Positions 1 through 12,290 of a stretch of 64,000 nucleotides of DNA are shown piece after piece; within the stretch, counting starts at the first letter, position 1, and every line of letters starts with the position of its first letter. Made by a program: the position numbers and the translations under genes. This DNA comes from Trichoplax adhaerens (taxonomy: Eukaryota > Placozoa > Uniplacotomia > Trichoplacea > Trichoplacidae), in NCBI RefSeq assembly GCF_000150275.1, contig NW_002060961.1, positions 373,046 through 437,045 on the forward strand. The letters run 5' to 3'. Below the pieces are notes generated by a model. That model saw only the letters and a list, made by a program, of their open reading frames with translations. It did no database searches and had not been told where the DNA came from.

Positions 1-50
1 TATCAGAAAGAATATTGAATGCATATAATATTTGTGATCACTATGACTAC

Positions 51-480
51 CTTTGAATTTGCAAATTAAAATATCAATGGTAGGCCAGTCTCACGCTAAC
101 TACATAGAGCGTTAGCTTTCTACAAGGTTGCATGAAATGAAGTGTTTGCTACTATTGATGAACATTCCATCGTTAGATAGAAGGAAATACTCTTCATCTT
201 CTTGGGAAGTGCAATGGCGTCTATTCCATGGAATAAACTTTGATTTTGCAAATTCAAATATCAATCGTAGGCCTATCCATAAAATCTGAATGGAGCGCTA
301 GCTTGCTATAAGGCTGCATAACAACAACCTACTAGCACGGGTTGATCTATATTTTATCATTCTCTAGATTCAAATACTCTTCATATTCTTGCAAAAGTTA
401 ATCATATCTACTCGACAGAATAAGTTTTGATTTTGCAAAATAAAATATCAAGCATCAAAGTACTATCCAACTCCGCACTG
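51..480. repeat. ~190-bp degenerate tandem repeat, about 2.3 copies
   Basis: A segment with a TTTGCAAAnT core followed by AAATATCAATnGTAGGCC begins near 51, recurs near 240 and again, truncated, near 429, giving a period of about 190 bases. The copies also share a 'gcgttagctttcta / gcgctagcttgcta' block and a following 'aaggNtgcat'. The copies are diverged and no gene is seen in them. Confidence 0.7.
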
Positions 481-869
481 GATCAAGAATAAATATCTTT
501 AGGTGTGCTCTCTCGAAATACTCTTGAATCTACATAATATCTTGCTAAGCTACTTTGCTGTATCTTCCTAGGATAGTAGTATTGCACATTAACGATGTAC
601 TGCATAAATAGATGTACTGTATATCGATAGATATATGTCCAATTAGTTGTACCTTGACTACGCCTCTTCACATTAATTACATCATGCCGATTTTAATACC
701 CTTGTATAGAGTGAAAGCGCTATGCAAACTTGGTAGCCATTCGAGAAAGTAGAGGGCAGCGCTTGATCACTTCTATTTTGCCGCTATTTGCACATGATTG
801 AACTAATACAATAGTAAAAGATTAATTTACCACTCGTATATCACGAGTTGGCTTCCGTTATAAAAGCTT

Positions 870-1740
870 ATTTAAACTTGAACCTTCCGATTTCTGCACC
901 TTCTATTGATCTACACCAAGTATGGATCAATTTATTTCATATCCAGTGCTACCTATTATTCTAATCGAAAGTGGAAAACTTCCAGATTTGATAGCACTAA
1001 GCAAGGTTCAGATAGGAGATTTGAATATCTAAATTGCCGATACTGATCCATCGATTTCGCTCCAAAATACCAACGTAGCACAGAATTGTAAGCTACTATT
1101 TAAAATTTGAACCATTGGATGGTCGCACGTAAGGTTCAAACAGCGATTTCTCGATAAAATAAGAGAAAGGGATTAATTACTTCTTTTATTTTATTATCGA
1201 GAAGCCCCTAGTTCAAATAGGAAATTTGAACATTCAACTTACTGAAATTGATCCATCTTTCTCCTTCTACTGTACGCATATAATGCCATATTCGTAGACG
1301 ATTATAATCTATTATTTGAAAATTTAAAGATTGGATAGTAGTAGGCAAGATTGAAATTGGAAATTTAAACATTCAAGTTGCCGAGATTGATCCATCTTTC
1401 TTGTTGTACAATACGCATATAATGCTATATTCGTAGACGATCATAACCTACTGTAGTACTTGAAAATTTTAATGATTAAATGGTAGTAAATAAGATCCAA
1501 ATGGGAAATTTGAACGTCAAAGTTGTGGAGATTAATCCATCTTTTTCGTTCTACAGTACGCATACAATGCTATATTCGTAGACGATCATAATCTAGTATT
1601 TAAAAATCTGATAGATTAGATGGCAAATGGTTAAGATTCAAATAGGGGATTTTAATTTCTAACTTGCCGATATGGATCAATCCTTCCGTGATATAGGAGT
1701 GTATATTGTTAGAATCTAATAATATATTATTTAAAAAGTT
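870..1740. repeat. ~140-bp degenerate tandem repeat, about five copies
   Basis: Units share 'gatccatctttc', a 'gtacgcatataatgc' block and 'tattcgtagacgat'. The 'tccatc' anchor lies near 1047, 1251, 1390 and 1536, with a more diverged copy near 1673. The spacing is about 140 bases for the central three. No coding potential is evident. Confidence 0.7.
1148..1203. repeat. Imperfect inverted repeat (20/23-base arms)
   Basis: The left arm at 1148-1167 (TTCTCGATAAAATAAGAGAA) pairs with the reverse complement of 1181-1203 apart from a 3-base insertion and one mismatch, around a 13-base spacer. It sits inside the ~140-bp repeat field and could form a hairpin. No function is inferred. Confidence 0.6.
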
Positions 1741-3540
1741 ATAGACTAGACCTCATTGTACCAGATTTTTGTATCGTTTTAAACTATTTTAAGTGACTTA
1801 TATGATTGATATTATAGAAGAGGTAAATTGAGCTCATTTATCATCTGATTTTTTATCATTTTTCTCTATTTCTTGGTAGACTCTTAACGACAATGTCGTA
1901 TGAAAGAAGTAAAGTCTATTTGCAGCATTGATAGGCATCAAACAATGATTTGAAAGATAGTTCATCATTAGATACAGTCTATCTAAAGACTATCAATAAC
2001 GCACTTTGAATGCTTATATGCAATGAAATGAAATACGTAGGAATCAAACTACAAAACTTCTAACAAACTTTGATTCCACTTTCTTTGCGCTCTGGTCGAC
2101 TTAACGTAACTTTGACACCAAATAAAAAAAATCGGGGAAACAACCAATCAACAATTTATTAAGAAAGCGTGAGAGAGACAGATCAAACAACCTTCCAAAT
2201 ACTTAATGCTACGTATTATAATCGCTTATAAGTGAAGGAAAAAAACAACTACTGAACTGAAACTGTCAACAACCTATCAACCTAACAAAAAGAAGAACGT
2301 TTTAACTTACAATAGTTCAACTCCGAAGGCCTTTCAAATTCAACAAGATATTCAAAAGAATCTTTCACTCTCTACTTTCAATTTTCTGATTGGAATCTCA
2401 ATCCAAGAAATCCGAATTTTATAAAGATTATATAATCGCCTGATTGCATTATCATTTATAGGCTTCGCAGAGCCCTCAATAATCATAGTATTTAAAACTA
2501 AACATTTATTAACCAATCACTCTTACGATCCATTTTAGAGAGCTACTTTGCGTCACTTAAGAAAACAAAAACTATCCAAAGTTCAGATATAATTTACCTT
2601 ATGATTCCCTTACAAAACACTATAAAACCAACAAACTAACCATAAAATGCAGTACATCAAGCTCCACTTCTAACATAATTCTTAATCATTAATACATTAT
2701 GAAAGTCTAATAAATTAATCTGTAGTCGTTTAAAGATCAAAATTTAGTCATAAAAATAACAAGTCTAACTAATTAACCATCTTAGTTTCTATTTCCTCAA
2801 TTAAACTTTCCTAATGTAACTTTCATGTCAGTCATAAAATTCCCCATAAAATTCCTAAGTTTCAAATTCACAACAAAAAGTTCCAATTTCAAAAAATCAA
2901 CTCTTACAACATTTTCCAAAAATTATATCGGATACAGATCCAACCAGTTCCAGAATCTAAATCCCAAAACCGAATTTTATAAAGATCACATAATCGTCAA
3001 TCAAAAAATTTTATATGACAACTATGACTACTTTTCTGACATTAGTATTGAGGGTTAATGTTCTAGCATAAAGTTGTACGGTAACTGTACGATTATAACC
3101 TACATTGTAGTACTTGACTGTCCTGTTATAAATCCCTTTTCTCTATGGATAGGGCTTTGTTGCTAAGTCAAATTCATTTAAAATCCCAAAAGACTATCAA
3201 GCGCCCTTTCTTTAGATTAGGCGATTGCTCTTAGGTTGTTTGTATAGTAATCTATACAATACCTTGTAAAGTAGTCAAGAAGAAAAGATGGCAACATGAT
3301 GATTTGGCAGGGTAAAACTTAAAGATACTATCACTTTCTAGTTATTTTCTATAGTAAAGAAATAATAGTTACATACTAAAAAGCTATAAAGGACTCTGCT
3401 TTTTGTCCTTTACCATATATATTCTCATTTATTCTTTAATATATCCAGATTGTCAAGCGAACTTTCAATGTTGCCCTTGAGATATTTCAATCTGCTTGGT
3501 ATCATATTTAATTAATAGTATATCCATTCAATTTAAGAAT
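1741..3540. other. AT-rich non-coding stretch
   Basis: No gene is recognised. A short block around 'ccgaattttataaagat' near 2410-2440 recurs near 2960-2990, suggesting another old duplication. A 77-codon open frame at 2825-3058 has low-complexity composition (rich in F, K, S, N) and no recognisable domain, so it is not called as a gene. Confidence 0.5.
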
Positions 3541-3599
3541 GAATTAATAGATTAAATACAAACACTTTGCTATAGTTAGTTACTTCTCATTATGATGCA

Positions 3600-4000
3600 A
3601 GTTATGATAATTCAATTTGAGTACCAATTAATATTTTAATGTCCTATAATAGCTAATCAATTCAATATCATGATTGTCTTTCAAAATAGCTATGTTCTAT
3701 TCATTAAAAGCTAGAAATTGGATCGTTTAACTACGGTTAATCTATTTAGGTCATATTATTGATTGAATGCCCTATACTTGTTAAACAGTATATAATATCA
3801 ATTCGATTTGAGTACCAATTAGCATTTTAGTATCCTATAATAGCTAATCAATTCAATATCATGTTTCTCTTTCAGAATAGCCCTATTTTATTCAATAAAA
3901 GCTAGAAATTTTATCGTTTTAGATATAGAAATTGAATCTTTTAACTACGATTAATCTATTGGATCATATTATTGATTAGATTGCCCTATACTTGATGAAC
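3600..4000. repeat. ~190-bp tandem duplication
   Basis: A block from 3611 (ttcaatttgagtaccaatta, 'cctataatagctaatcaatt', 'aaaagctagaaatt') repeats from about 3802 with roughly 85-90 percent visible identity. Part of a third copy ('aactacgNttaatctatt') follows near 3940. The offset is 191 bases. Confidence 0.75.
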
Positions 4001-4564
4001 TCATATTTAAAAAATAATGGCTACTATGGTCGATGCTCTAAAATCATGATCAGTTTCATCGATAAAATCACATAGAAATTTATTTTTTCAATAAACTGAT
4101 ATAAAAATATACCATCTCTTTCCAGTACAATTTTTTATAGGCTATTATTATAGCTTTCACTGATGAATGACTCCACAATACTGCTAGCGGTCGCTAAAGA
4201 TGATTCTAGTAGAACTGTTCCAATAGTCTTTTACCTTGCTTTAGGTACTGCAGCAATCTTTTATAATGTAATGTAGAGTACACATATCTAAACTTGGCTA
4301 CGAGATTAGTAAGGGGGTAGCAACCAATTACTGGATTGATTATCAATACGTTGGACGGAAAACTACCCTACTGCAATCGAGTAGAATAAGGGAGTATAGG
4401 TACTCTAATATGGCATCGTTAAGCATAGATTCTATACTAATTTCCAAATTGTCTCTAAATCGATATTTATGGGTGAAAATGAAACGAATATCTGGTCTAG
4501 ATTGTGCCGCCTTTAATCGCCAAGTAAGAAACAACACTAACCTGTTTTAAAGTACTTAGCAGGT

Positions 4565-5390
4565 TTATACAAGATAGTAGGCAAGAACTTGCTTGAGTGT
4601 TAGTATCACATAAATTGCCAATTTGAAGGACATTCTATAATTGCCTATATAATGAAATGCTCATCATAATCATTAGAAAAGAAAATATGTCGAATTACTA
4701 TGGCTAATGTTCATTTTTTGAAATGAAAGGAATCACTGGCCCAATTTACTGTATGTATATCAGATTAACCGAATTGAATAGTAGATTCCTGTATGGGAGT
4801 AAGCAAAAACTTGCTTAGAGCGTTGGTATAACACCAAGTGCCAGTTTGAAGGACGCTTTATAATTGCATATGCAATAAGATGCTTATCATATTCATTGGT
4901 CTAATTACTATGGCTAACGTTCATTTTTTGTAGCTAAAGGATTATCATGGGCCCAGCTTACAGTATATCATGTTAACCGAATTGAATGGCATATTCCTAT
5001 TCGTCAGCATAAAAGAATCTTATCAAATGGTTGATACAGTGGAAATTGAGTGTACTTGATAGATATTTCATAATTAGATACCCTGATATCCATTCCGAAG
5101 TGATATTCTTCAGAAAGGGAATAACGCCTGCTAAATATAATTAACTTTGATTTGAAATAGCGTTAGTGGTCCAGCCTATATCCTATTACTCGAATTTTTC
5201 GGATAAATTCTTATGGCGTAGTGTGATAGAACCGTAAATATTGATTTGAAAAATATTTCGTAATTAGTTGCAATGAGATATTACATATACGCTTACAACA
5301 CAGCACGCCATTATCATTTTCGAAGGAATGATGGTATTCATTTCTAGATACATTATGGGCAAATTACAGTCCTAGTCACTTTAAGTAATG
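4565..5390. repeat. ~200-220-bp tandem repeat, two clear and one or two decayed copies
   Basis: Copy one (about 4581-4800) and copy two (about 4803-5000) share 'cttgcttNgagNgttNgtat', 'ttgaaggac', 'attactatggctaa' followed by 'gttcattttttg', and 'ttaaccgaattgaat'. Fainter copies continue to about 5390 ('tttcNtaattag'). No gene is seen here. Confidence 0.7.
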
Positions 5391-6174
5391 CCTTTTCTAA
5401 ATGATTATACCTTTTATCTTTTAATTATGCTCCAATATATCAGAATGATAAACAGAAGTTGTGACATACCATAGAATTTAATTTAAGGTATACCATCTGT
5501 TTCATGTAATATTAAATGGTATTATTAATCGATAAGAATTGAAAATGAAATAAGTTATTGTACATGCCCAACGATAACTGCTTCTTGCAACAATCAATCA
5601 ATTCTATGAAATTTAAATTGAATTATAGGTTAGTATTTTAACAATACACGATATACAATCAATATCATGTTTATAAATATCATTTACAATATTCGTTTAT
5701 ACTCCTTACAGATCAGAAATAAAGTGATCGGTATATACCAATTCAGTTATTTAACCATTAATTCATTAGAGGTAGCTATCAGATAATAATTTACACATTT
5801 CCGAACTACTATTGAATAAATGATTATTACGATGGTGGAAAGTTATCAAACTAATGCGGATTACAGAATGCGAAAACGTTTTTACTTTAAAGGGATTATT
5901 TTATCAATCTACAGAATAGATGATTATTGCTATAATACAAGAGAGTTTGATGATATTACAACGGTACAACAAATTATATTGTGGATAAAATTATGTAAGA
6001 AATTAATACTTTCAATTTAGGCAGAAATATAAATCCAGGTAAAACTTTCTATAGCTGTAGTATCTGCAACTAAATAGTAATAACGATAAGTATGGAAAGG
6101 TTCTTTTCAGATACTATTGCAATACTGATGGAGAATAACTGTACTGTATATAATAGTTGATCTATTTTTTATCC
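5391..6174. other. Intergenic stretch downstream of the YccF-like gene
   Basis: AT-rich sequence without recognisable exons. A 66-codon open frame at 5820-6020 has no splice-site context, no domain and no neighbouring coding signal. The 3' untranslated region of the minus-strand YccF-like gene probably lies at its right end. Confidence 0.5.
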
Positions 6175-7290
6175 TTATGGGGTGCTTGAAGTTATAATGG
6201 AAACTCTCTCCTCGTGGATAGACGATAAAGAGTAGCCAAAGGGCCATAAAGCAACTTTTCCTAATTTAAAATGTTGAAATGACAATGGTATGCATAGAAT
6301 AGTTGCAAAAAATATTACACCTAGGAGGAAATGCTCGACAGCGAATAAAATCCCAAAGGGTAGCCAAATTAAGTTGCCGCAAAATAATAGACAATTCTAG
6401 GAGGACAATCAATGCAAGGGAGATATTTTTAAAATCAAGAATGGTATATTAAATCTTCTGGCGTGCATCTTAGCATTAAAAATACAGAAGAGATAAACTT
6501 TAAGCCGCTTACTACTAATATCAGTCAATCCATTTTTATAGCTACGTTATTGAGTTTGAAATGCTATCGTTACGATATGGTGCATCTATTTTAGCGTAGC
6601 ATCCAACGATAGGGTTGACTATTTTCGATGAGTGCTGCAACTAATTTATCCTATAGGTGTAATATATATATATATATATATATATATCGCAGCTATAATC
6701 CAAGATTTTTTAGCAAGGATTATTATACAAATGCAGTAGCAGTAACATCATAAAGACTAACCCCGTCATCTTCCATGGTAAATGGATTTCTGTGAACGAT
6801 ATCCTTGCCAAATGGTAATAGCGTCAACATAGACATCTACATATGAAAGAATTGAATGCTATCAATTATTCTCGTTGAAAACGGCTACTAAAGTACTTGT
6901 ATTGTACTAGCGATTCTACCTTATATTGGAATGCGCGTACAAGTGCTTACGAAAAGTAAATCTCCTTTTATTAATCTGAATGATATAAAGTAGTAGGGAG
7001 CGAAATATTCTAATGGAACTATACCTTTATATCGATTAAATACCACTAACTGGTTAATCTAGTATGATAACTTTATGAACCTTGAAAATATGTAGAGAAT
7101 TTTACCTTATGTATAAAACTGTAGGCAAACATACCTTAAAACAAACAAGTCCACATGGAATACCGATAATTGTAATGGAGAATAAAAGGCCAAAAAGCAA
7201 CCATTGAAAAGAGATGAGAAAGCCACCAAAAATTAGCCAAAGAATATTACCACACCACTTATTAATAATAGAAAATTGTTCAATGCTCAT
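6175..7290 (-). CDS. YccF-family (two-repeat) integral membrane protein
   Basis: Predicted 150-residue membrane protein from three minus-strand exons: 7135-7290, 6762-6836 and 6175-6396, all phase 0 with GT-AG introns (7134-6837 and 6761-6397). The first half carries NILWLIFGGF, then SITIIGIPCG, CFK and LLPFGK. The second half repeats the pattern with GNLIWLPFGI, TILCIPLSF, QHFKL and ALWPFGY. Two hydrophobic W-x-x-F-G / I-x-x-I-P / F-K-x-x-x-L-x-P-F-G repeats are the hallmark of the bacterial YccF inner-membrane domain (about 148 residues in E. coli), so the length matches the full family. The start is the ATG at 7290; no better upstream exon was seen. It probably has about four membrane-embedded segments. 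Molecular function is unknown for the whole family. The introns show it is a resident nuclear gene and not bacterial contamination. It is surrounded by repeats with no gene nearby. Confidence 0.85.
6662..6687. repeat. (TA)n microsatellite in intron 2 of the YccF-like gene
   Basis: An uninterrupted AT/TA run of 26 bases. Similar TA-rich runs lie in introns of two other genes, near 54777-54806 and 58799-58833. Confidence 0.9.
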
Positions 7291-7309
7291 TAGTACTCGT
7301 AATAGAATC

Positions 7310-8210
7310 TGCCAAGTCTATTAACGTATACTGTAATCTATCGACTAATTAACAAATCATTGGAAGTCAATTAAACATTTCGCTTGTTCTGAGTAATTTT
7401 ACTTCTTCGATCTTGTTGCGCGTTAATTAATAAGGGTCAATTAACGTAACCAATCTAAAGTGCAGTATACTGCTGTATTAGAGAAATTGAGGAACTCCCA
7501 TCTTTCATCTACTACTGATAATAACGTTAATTAATCGCTAATATAAACTAAGATGAAAGAAAATAAAATGCTCATGGACGTGATTTGCAATAGCCAGTTT
7601 AGTAGTGTGATATTAAGTGGCAATAGCATTTAGAATGAATTATCATCCAATTTCAATTCTCTATCCATCTCTTTGAAAGTTAGTAAAGTGCTGCGTGCGA
7701 ATGAGAGTTTGAATGATACTACAGTATTAATTGATGTTCTACTCAGTCCACAGTCCTATCTTACCAACTGACAAATAAAGATTATTCATCCATTAATTAT
7801 ATAAATATTGAAGGATGAAAAATCGATCAATAACTGTTGTAAAGCTAAGGTGATGCATTTTTCTCCAGTTTATTAACGTGGTGCTTATCGATTCATTAAC
7901 AAATCAGTAGAAGTCAATTAAATATCCTATTTTTCTTGAGTGATTTCACTTCTTGTAATTTATAGTATCTCTTATAAAAGTACAGCATAGGGATTGATCT
8001 CTTTCACTTAGTATTGATTCCATGGTTGATAGCACTGTCGTTAATCAATGCCCTATTTAAGCGACTAGTTTTATATAACGAAAAAGAAGATATGCGATTT
8101 ACGCGTGCAATAGCTACTTTAGCAGAGTAATATGAAGTAGTGTTAGTATGGACGATGTTATCTAATGTAAATCGTCTAACAAGCAGAGATCGTAGTATTA
8201 TTATTTTACA
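7310..8210. repeat. Long degenerate tandem duplication (~540 bp)
   Basis: The block near 7320-7410 ('attaacaaatcaNtNgaagtc', 'ttacttctt') reappears near 7870-7950. The block near 7555-7620 ('atttgcaatagcca', 'tagtgtgatattaagt') reappears near 8090-8140, so the offset is about 530-550 bases. The left copy abuts the start of the YccF-like gene, so its promoter region lies within a duplicated segment. Confidence 0.6.
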
Positions 8211-8636
8211 GTGACTATAGGCTATGGATTCAGTTCAAGATGATTAAGTTAGTAACGATGACAGATTAAGAATCATTTCTAGCTTACATCGACGGCATCG
8301 CGAGAATCGTAATCGTAGGTAATATCAGTTCGAGTAACATAAGCGCCATTTTCTTGCCTCTGATACATGATGGAAGAGAAAATAGATTGCTGGATACAGT
8401 CTATCTAGGTTACGCAGCTAAGATTATGCCTGGCTAGGCCTAGATCGGGAAAAATTGTCAATTTGAATGTTAGCGATGAAATGGTCACCAGACGTAAATA
8501 ATAATACTAATAAATTACGTCTCATTGTAATTAGGTGAAATATAACTAATCCAGTTGTACGGACTTGGATGCAATCACTCATTGCAACCTAATCCTCACC
8601 GAAGTATCAATTTTCTAAATAACCAAACTATGCAAT
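8211..8636. other. Non-coding spacer
   Basis: No gene, RNA or strong repeat is recognised here. It separates the ~540-bp duplication from the 183-188-bp tandem array. Confidence 0.4.
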
Positions 8637-9190
8637 GCAATTCTACTCTTCTTCTTCCTTATTAATGTACACATTATTATCGAGTAGAATGGATAGAATC
8701 GTATAAAATTGTACTTTTTTCACCACGTCGTCATGGCGATCGGTTGTATGCAATCAACCACTACAGTAGAGTATTTGTTGGCCATGTAGGCCACATTTCC
8801 CTCATCGGGTTGAAATAAAGCAATTCTACTCTTCTTCTTCCTTATTAAAGTACACATTATTATCCAGTAGAATGGATAGAATCGTATAAAATTGTACTGT
8901 ACTTTTTTCACCATGTCGTCATGGCGATCGGTTGTATGGCATCAACCACTACAGTAGAGTATTTGTTGGCCATGTAGGCCACATTTCCCTCATCGGGTTG
9001 AAATATAGCAATTCTACTCTTCTTCTTCCTTATTAAAGTACACATTATTATCCAGTAGAATGGATAGAATCGTATAAAATTGTGCTTTTTCACCATGTCG
9101 TCATGGCGATCGGTTGTATGGCATCAACCACTACAGTAGAGTATTTGGCGGCCATGTAGGCCACATTTCCCTCATCGGGTTGAAATAAAG
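8637..9190. repeat. 183-188-bp tandem repeat, three near-identical copies
   Basis: Units begin at 'gcaattctactcttcttctt' at 8637, 8820 and 9008, giving lengths of 183, 188 and about 183 bases. They share the cttattaa-gtacacattatt block, 'cgtcatggcgatcggttgta', 'gtaggccacatttccctcat' and 'cgggttgaaata'. Differences are few, so the duplication is recent. Each unit holds an open frame on the minus strand, but copy two has a 5-base length change that breaks continuity. I therefore read the frame as a by-product of the repeat. Confidence 0.95.
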
Positions 9191-9840
9191 CATTGACTAG
9201 GTTACCGACATTGCATTCCATATCTCTAAGATGGCTATGACAAGATATTGCTGAAATTTTACCTGTTTACTGCCTCCAAACAACATTGTGCAAGTCTCTC
9301 CAGATCCTTTTAGGCGGGTAATGATGATTTTAGATGTCCTGTCAAGATGACATTGGTGATGATTTTTACCCCTAGTCACTATCATGGCGTTGCAGTGTTT
9401 ACCTTAATATTGTAGCTCATGTTTGGGTATCTTCCCTATCGGGGTGGAGAGGACTTTGAAGAGGTTCTTCTAGGTTTTAAAAATACAAACGTAGTGTATA
9501 CCCAAGTATTTTAGCTCATGTTTGGGTAGCTATACTATTAGAGTACGGATGATGTCATCGCTTTAACCATCCAAATAGAATTGCAGTGTTTCCCTTAGTC
9601 TTTAAGCTCATGTTTGGGTAGTTGCATACTCTGAGTATGGATTTTCTTTATTTTTGCATAGTGTTGAAAGTATTACTACCGAAACATGACTTCAGATAGT
9701 AGTATAATCACTATATGGCTGGAAAGTAAATTGAAACGTCCATCCGCATGCAAGTATGTTCCACATAAATAATGGCGTTGAAAATGTCTGTGGGCCTTGG
9801 CGTTATGGTACATCAACAGAAGAATTCTTCTTGTACATCA
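9191..9840. repeat. Spacer with a ~95-bp degenerate repeat
   Basis: The phrase 'agctcatgtttgggta' occurs near 9416, 9511 and 9607, about 95 bases apart. Two copies are also preceded by 'ttgcagtgttt'. A 62-codon minus-strand open frame at 9197-9385 is unremarkable apart from a possible donor after its codon for GSKQ. No family is recognised. Confidence 0.6.
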
Positions 9841-11890
9841 ATGGAAGAGTTCTTGTATAGCAGTTTATAGCAGTAGATTGGTATTTTAGATATCTAATAG
9901 ACAATATTATTTTTTGCACAGCACTATACATATAATATGGGGAATCGTATATTGATGTTAAAATTTGTATAGTAGTTTATGGCAGTAGATTGGTATTTTA
10001 TGCATATAACATACAATATTATTTTTGCACAGCACTGTGCTGTACATAGAATAGCAGGGGAATCGAATATTAATGTTAAAGTTTGTATAGTAGTTTATGG
10101 TAGTAGATTGATATTTTATAGGTGTAATGTACAATATTAATTTGCGCAATACTGATCTAGGGGAGTCGTATATTGATGTTAAAATTTATATAGCAGTTTA
10201 TGGCGCTAGATTGATATTTTATATATCTAATATACTGTACGATATTATTTTTGCACAGTACTATACACATAATATAGGGGAATCGTATATTGACGTAAAA
10301 ACTGGTATAGCAGTTTATGGCAGTAGATTGGTATTATATACATATAATATACAATTTTATTTTTACACAGCACTATGTACATATAATATAGGGGAATCTT
10401 ATATTGATATTAAAATTTGTATAGTAGTTTATTGTAGTAGATTGATATTTTATACGTGTAATATACAATATTAATTTGCACAATACTGATCGAGGGGAGT
10501 CGTATCTTGATGTTAAAATTTGTACAGCAGTTTATGGCAGTAGATCGATATTTTAGACATGTAGTATGCAATTTTATTTTTGCACAGCACTATACATACA
10601 ATATAGGGGAATCGTCTATTGATGTTAAAATTTGTATAGCAGTTTATGGCAGTAGATTGGTATTTTATATATGTAATATACAATTTTATTTTTGCACAGC
10701 ACTATACCGTACATATAATATAGGGGAATCGTCTATTGATGTTAAAATTTGTATAGCAGTTTATGGTAGTAGATTGGTATATTATATATGTAACATACAA
10801 TATACACTGATCTAGAGGAATCGTATATTGATGCTGATCCCGTATTTCATACGTATGATACGTACATGGGAATCGTCTATTGATGTTAAAATTTGTATAG
10901 CAGTTCATGGCAGTAGATCGATATTTTAGACATGTAGTATGCAATTTTATTTTTGCACAGCACTATACATACAATATAGGGGAATCGTCTATTGATGTTA
11001 AAATTTTTATAGCAGTGTATGGTAGTAGATTGGTATTTTATATATGTAGCATACAATATACACTGATCTAGAGGAATCGTATATTGATGCTGATCCCGTA
11101 TTTCACACGTATGATACGTCTATGAGAATCGTCTATTGATGTTAAAATTTATATAGCAGTTTATGGCAGTAGATCGATATTTTGTACATGTAATATACAA
11201 CTTTATTTTTACACAGCACTATACTGTACATATAATATAGGGGAATCGTCTATTGATGTTAAAATTTGTAGGGGAGTCGTCTACATTAAAATTGGTATAG
11301 CAGTTTATGGCAGTAGATCGATATTTTGTACATGTAATATACAACTTTATTTTTACACAGCACTATACTGTACATATAATATAGGGGAATCGTCTATTGA
11401 TGTTAAAATTTGTAGGGGAGTCGTCTACATTAAAATTGGTATAGCAGTTTATGGCAGTAGATCGATATTTTGTACATGTAATATACAACTTTATTTTTAC
11501 ACAGCACTATACTGTACATATAATATAGGGGAATCGTCTATTGATGTTAAAATTTGTAGGGGAGTCGTCTACATTAAAATTGGTATAGCAGTTTATGGCA
11601 GTAGATCGATATTTTGTACATGTAATATACAACTTTATTTTTACACAGCACTATACTGTACATATAATATAGGGGAATCGTCTATTGATGCTAAAATTTG
11701 TAGGGGAGTCGTCTACATTAAAATTGGTATAGCAGTTTATGCCAGTCGATGCGTGGGTATGTAATCGATATTATTAATTGGGACAGCACTGATCTAGGGG
11801 AGTCGTCTATTGATCTCGTATTTCATCTATAGAATATAGGGAAGTCGTCTATTAATATTAAAATTTGTATAGCAGTTGATGGTACAAGCA
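9841..11890. repeat. Large tandem array, ~95-130-bp units
   Basis: About 17 units are built around 'ggggaatcgtNtattgatgt', 'taaaatttgtatagcagttt', 'atggcagtagatNgNtatttt', 'gtaatatacaattttattt' and 'gcacagcactatac'. Unit anchors (ggggaatcg or ggggagtcg) lie near 9939, 10057, 10160, 10277, 10391, 10494, 10606, 10723, 10979 and 11239, with several shortened units between. Long open frames on both strands (for example 10127-10474 and 10507-10815) follow the repeat period and are not genes. Confidence 0.95.
11268..11700. repeat. Homogenised 144-bp higher-order repeat inside the array
   Basis: Three consecutive 144-base units start at 11268, 11412 and 11556 (anchor gtaggggagtcgtctac). They are almost identical; the only difference I noticed is a T-to-C in the third copy ('gatgctaaaa'). 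Each unit joins one full basic unit to a short second piece. The flanking units of the larger array are clearly more diverged, so this is the most recently amplified part. Confidence 0.9.
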
Positions 11891-11984
11891 GGGACTACTA
11901 GAAGAGAGAAAAATGGAGTCCTTGTCCCTCTAGTCGTTAGCACTTTCATGATGACTGTCGGAAGCCATGATGAAAGTCATGTCT

Positions 11985-12290
11985 AGATGGGTTGGTGTTG
12001 ATACAGTAGGTTGACAGTCTAGAATCTGACTAGGTTCTGGTAAGTCATCGTTGTTGTCTAATGGTCATAATAGGTTGGTGTCCATACAGTAGTCTAAATA
12101 CATAGTACCTGACTAGACTACTCAAAAGTGATCGTCCAGTATAGAAAATTGCGTCAGAATACAACACTCCTCATCCATGACTGACTAGGTTGGTGTTCAT
12201 ACACTAGTCTTATGGCATAGAATCTGACTGGACTACTTGCAAATGCTGGTATGGTCTTGATAGGAAAAGGCACTTTTCCCCCCCCTTTCC
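11985..12290. repeat. ~105-115-bp degenerate repeat, three copies
   Basis: The phrase 'ggttggtgtNNatacaNtag', followed about 20 bases later by 'gaatctgactNggNNct' or 'gtacctgactagactact', starts near 11990, 12074 and 12188. The remaining stretch to 12666 shows no recognised gene. A 92-codon minus-strand frame at 12210-12488 overlaps the last copy and matches nothing I know. Confidence 0.6.

Noticed and set aside
8720-9096. Two near-identical 62-64-codon minus-strand frames
   Set aside because: They are copies of one frame inside the 183-188-bp tandem repeat; the length change between copies breaks the frame and no domain is visible.
9197-9385. 62-codon minus-strand frame with fairly protein-like composition and a donor-like end
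   Set aside because: Lies in a spacer between repeat arrays; no partner exon or family could be identified, so a gene is not supported.
10127-10944. Open frames of 80-115 codons on both strands
   Set aside because: They lie wholly within the 9.8-11.9 kb tandem array and repeat with its period; no coding signal beyond the repeat.
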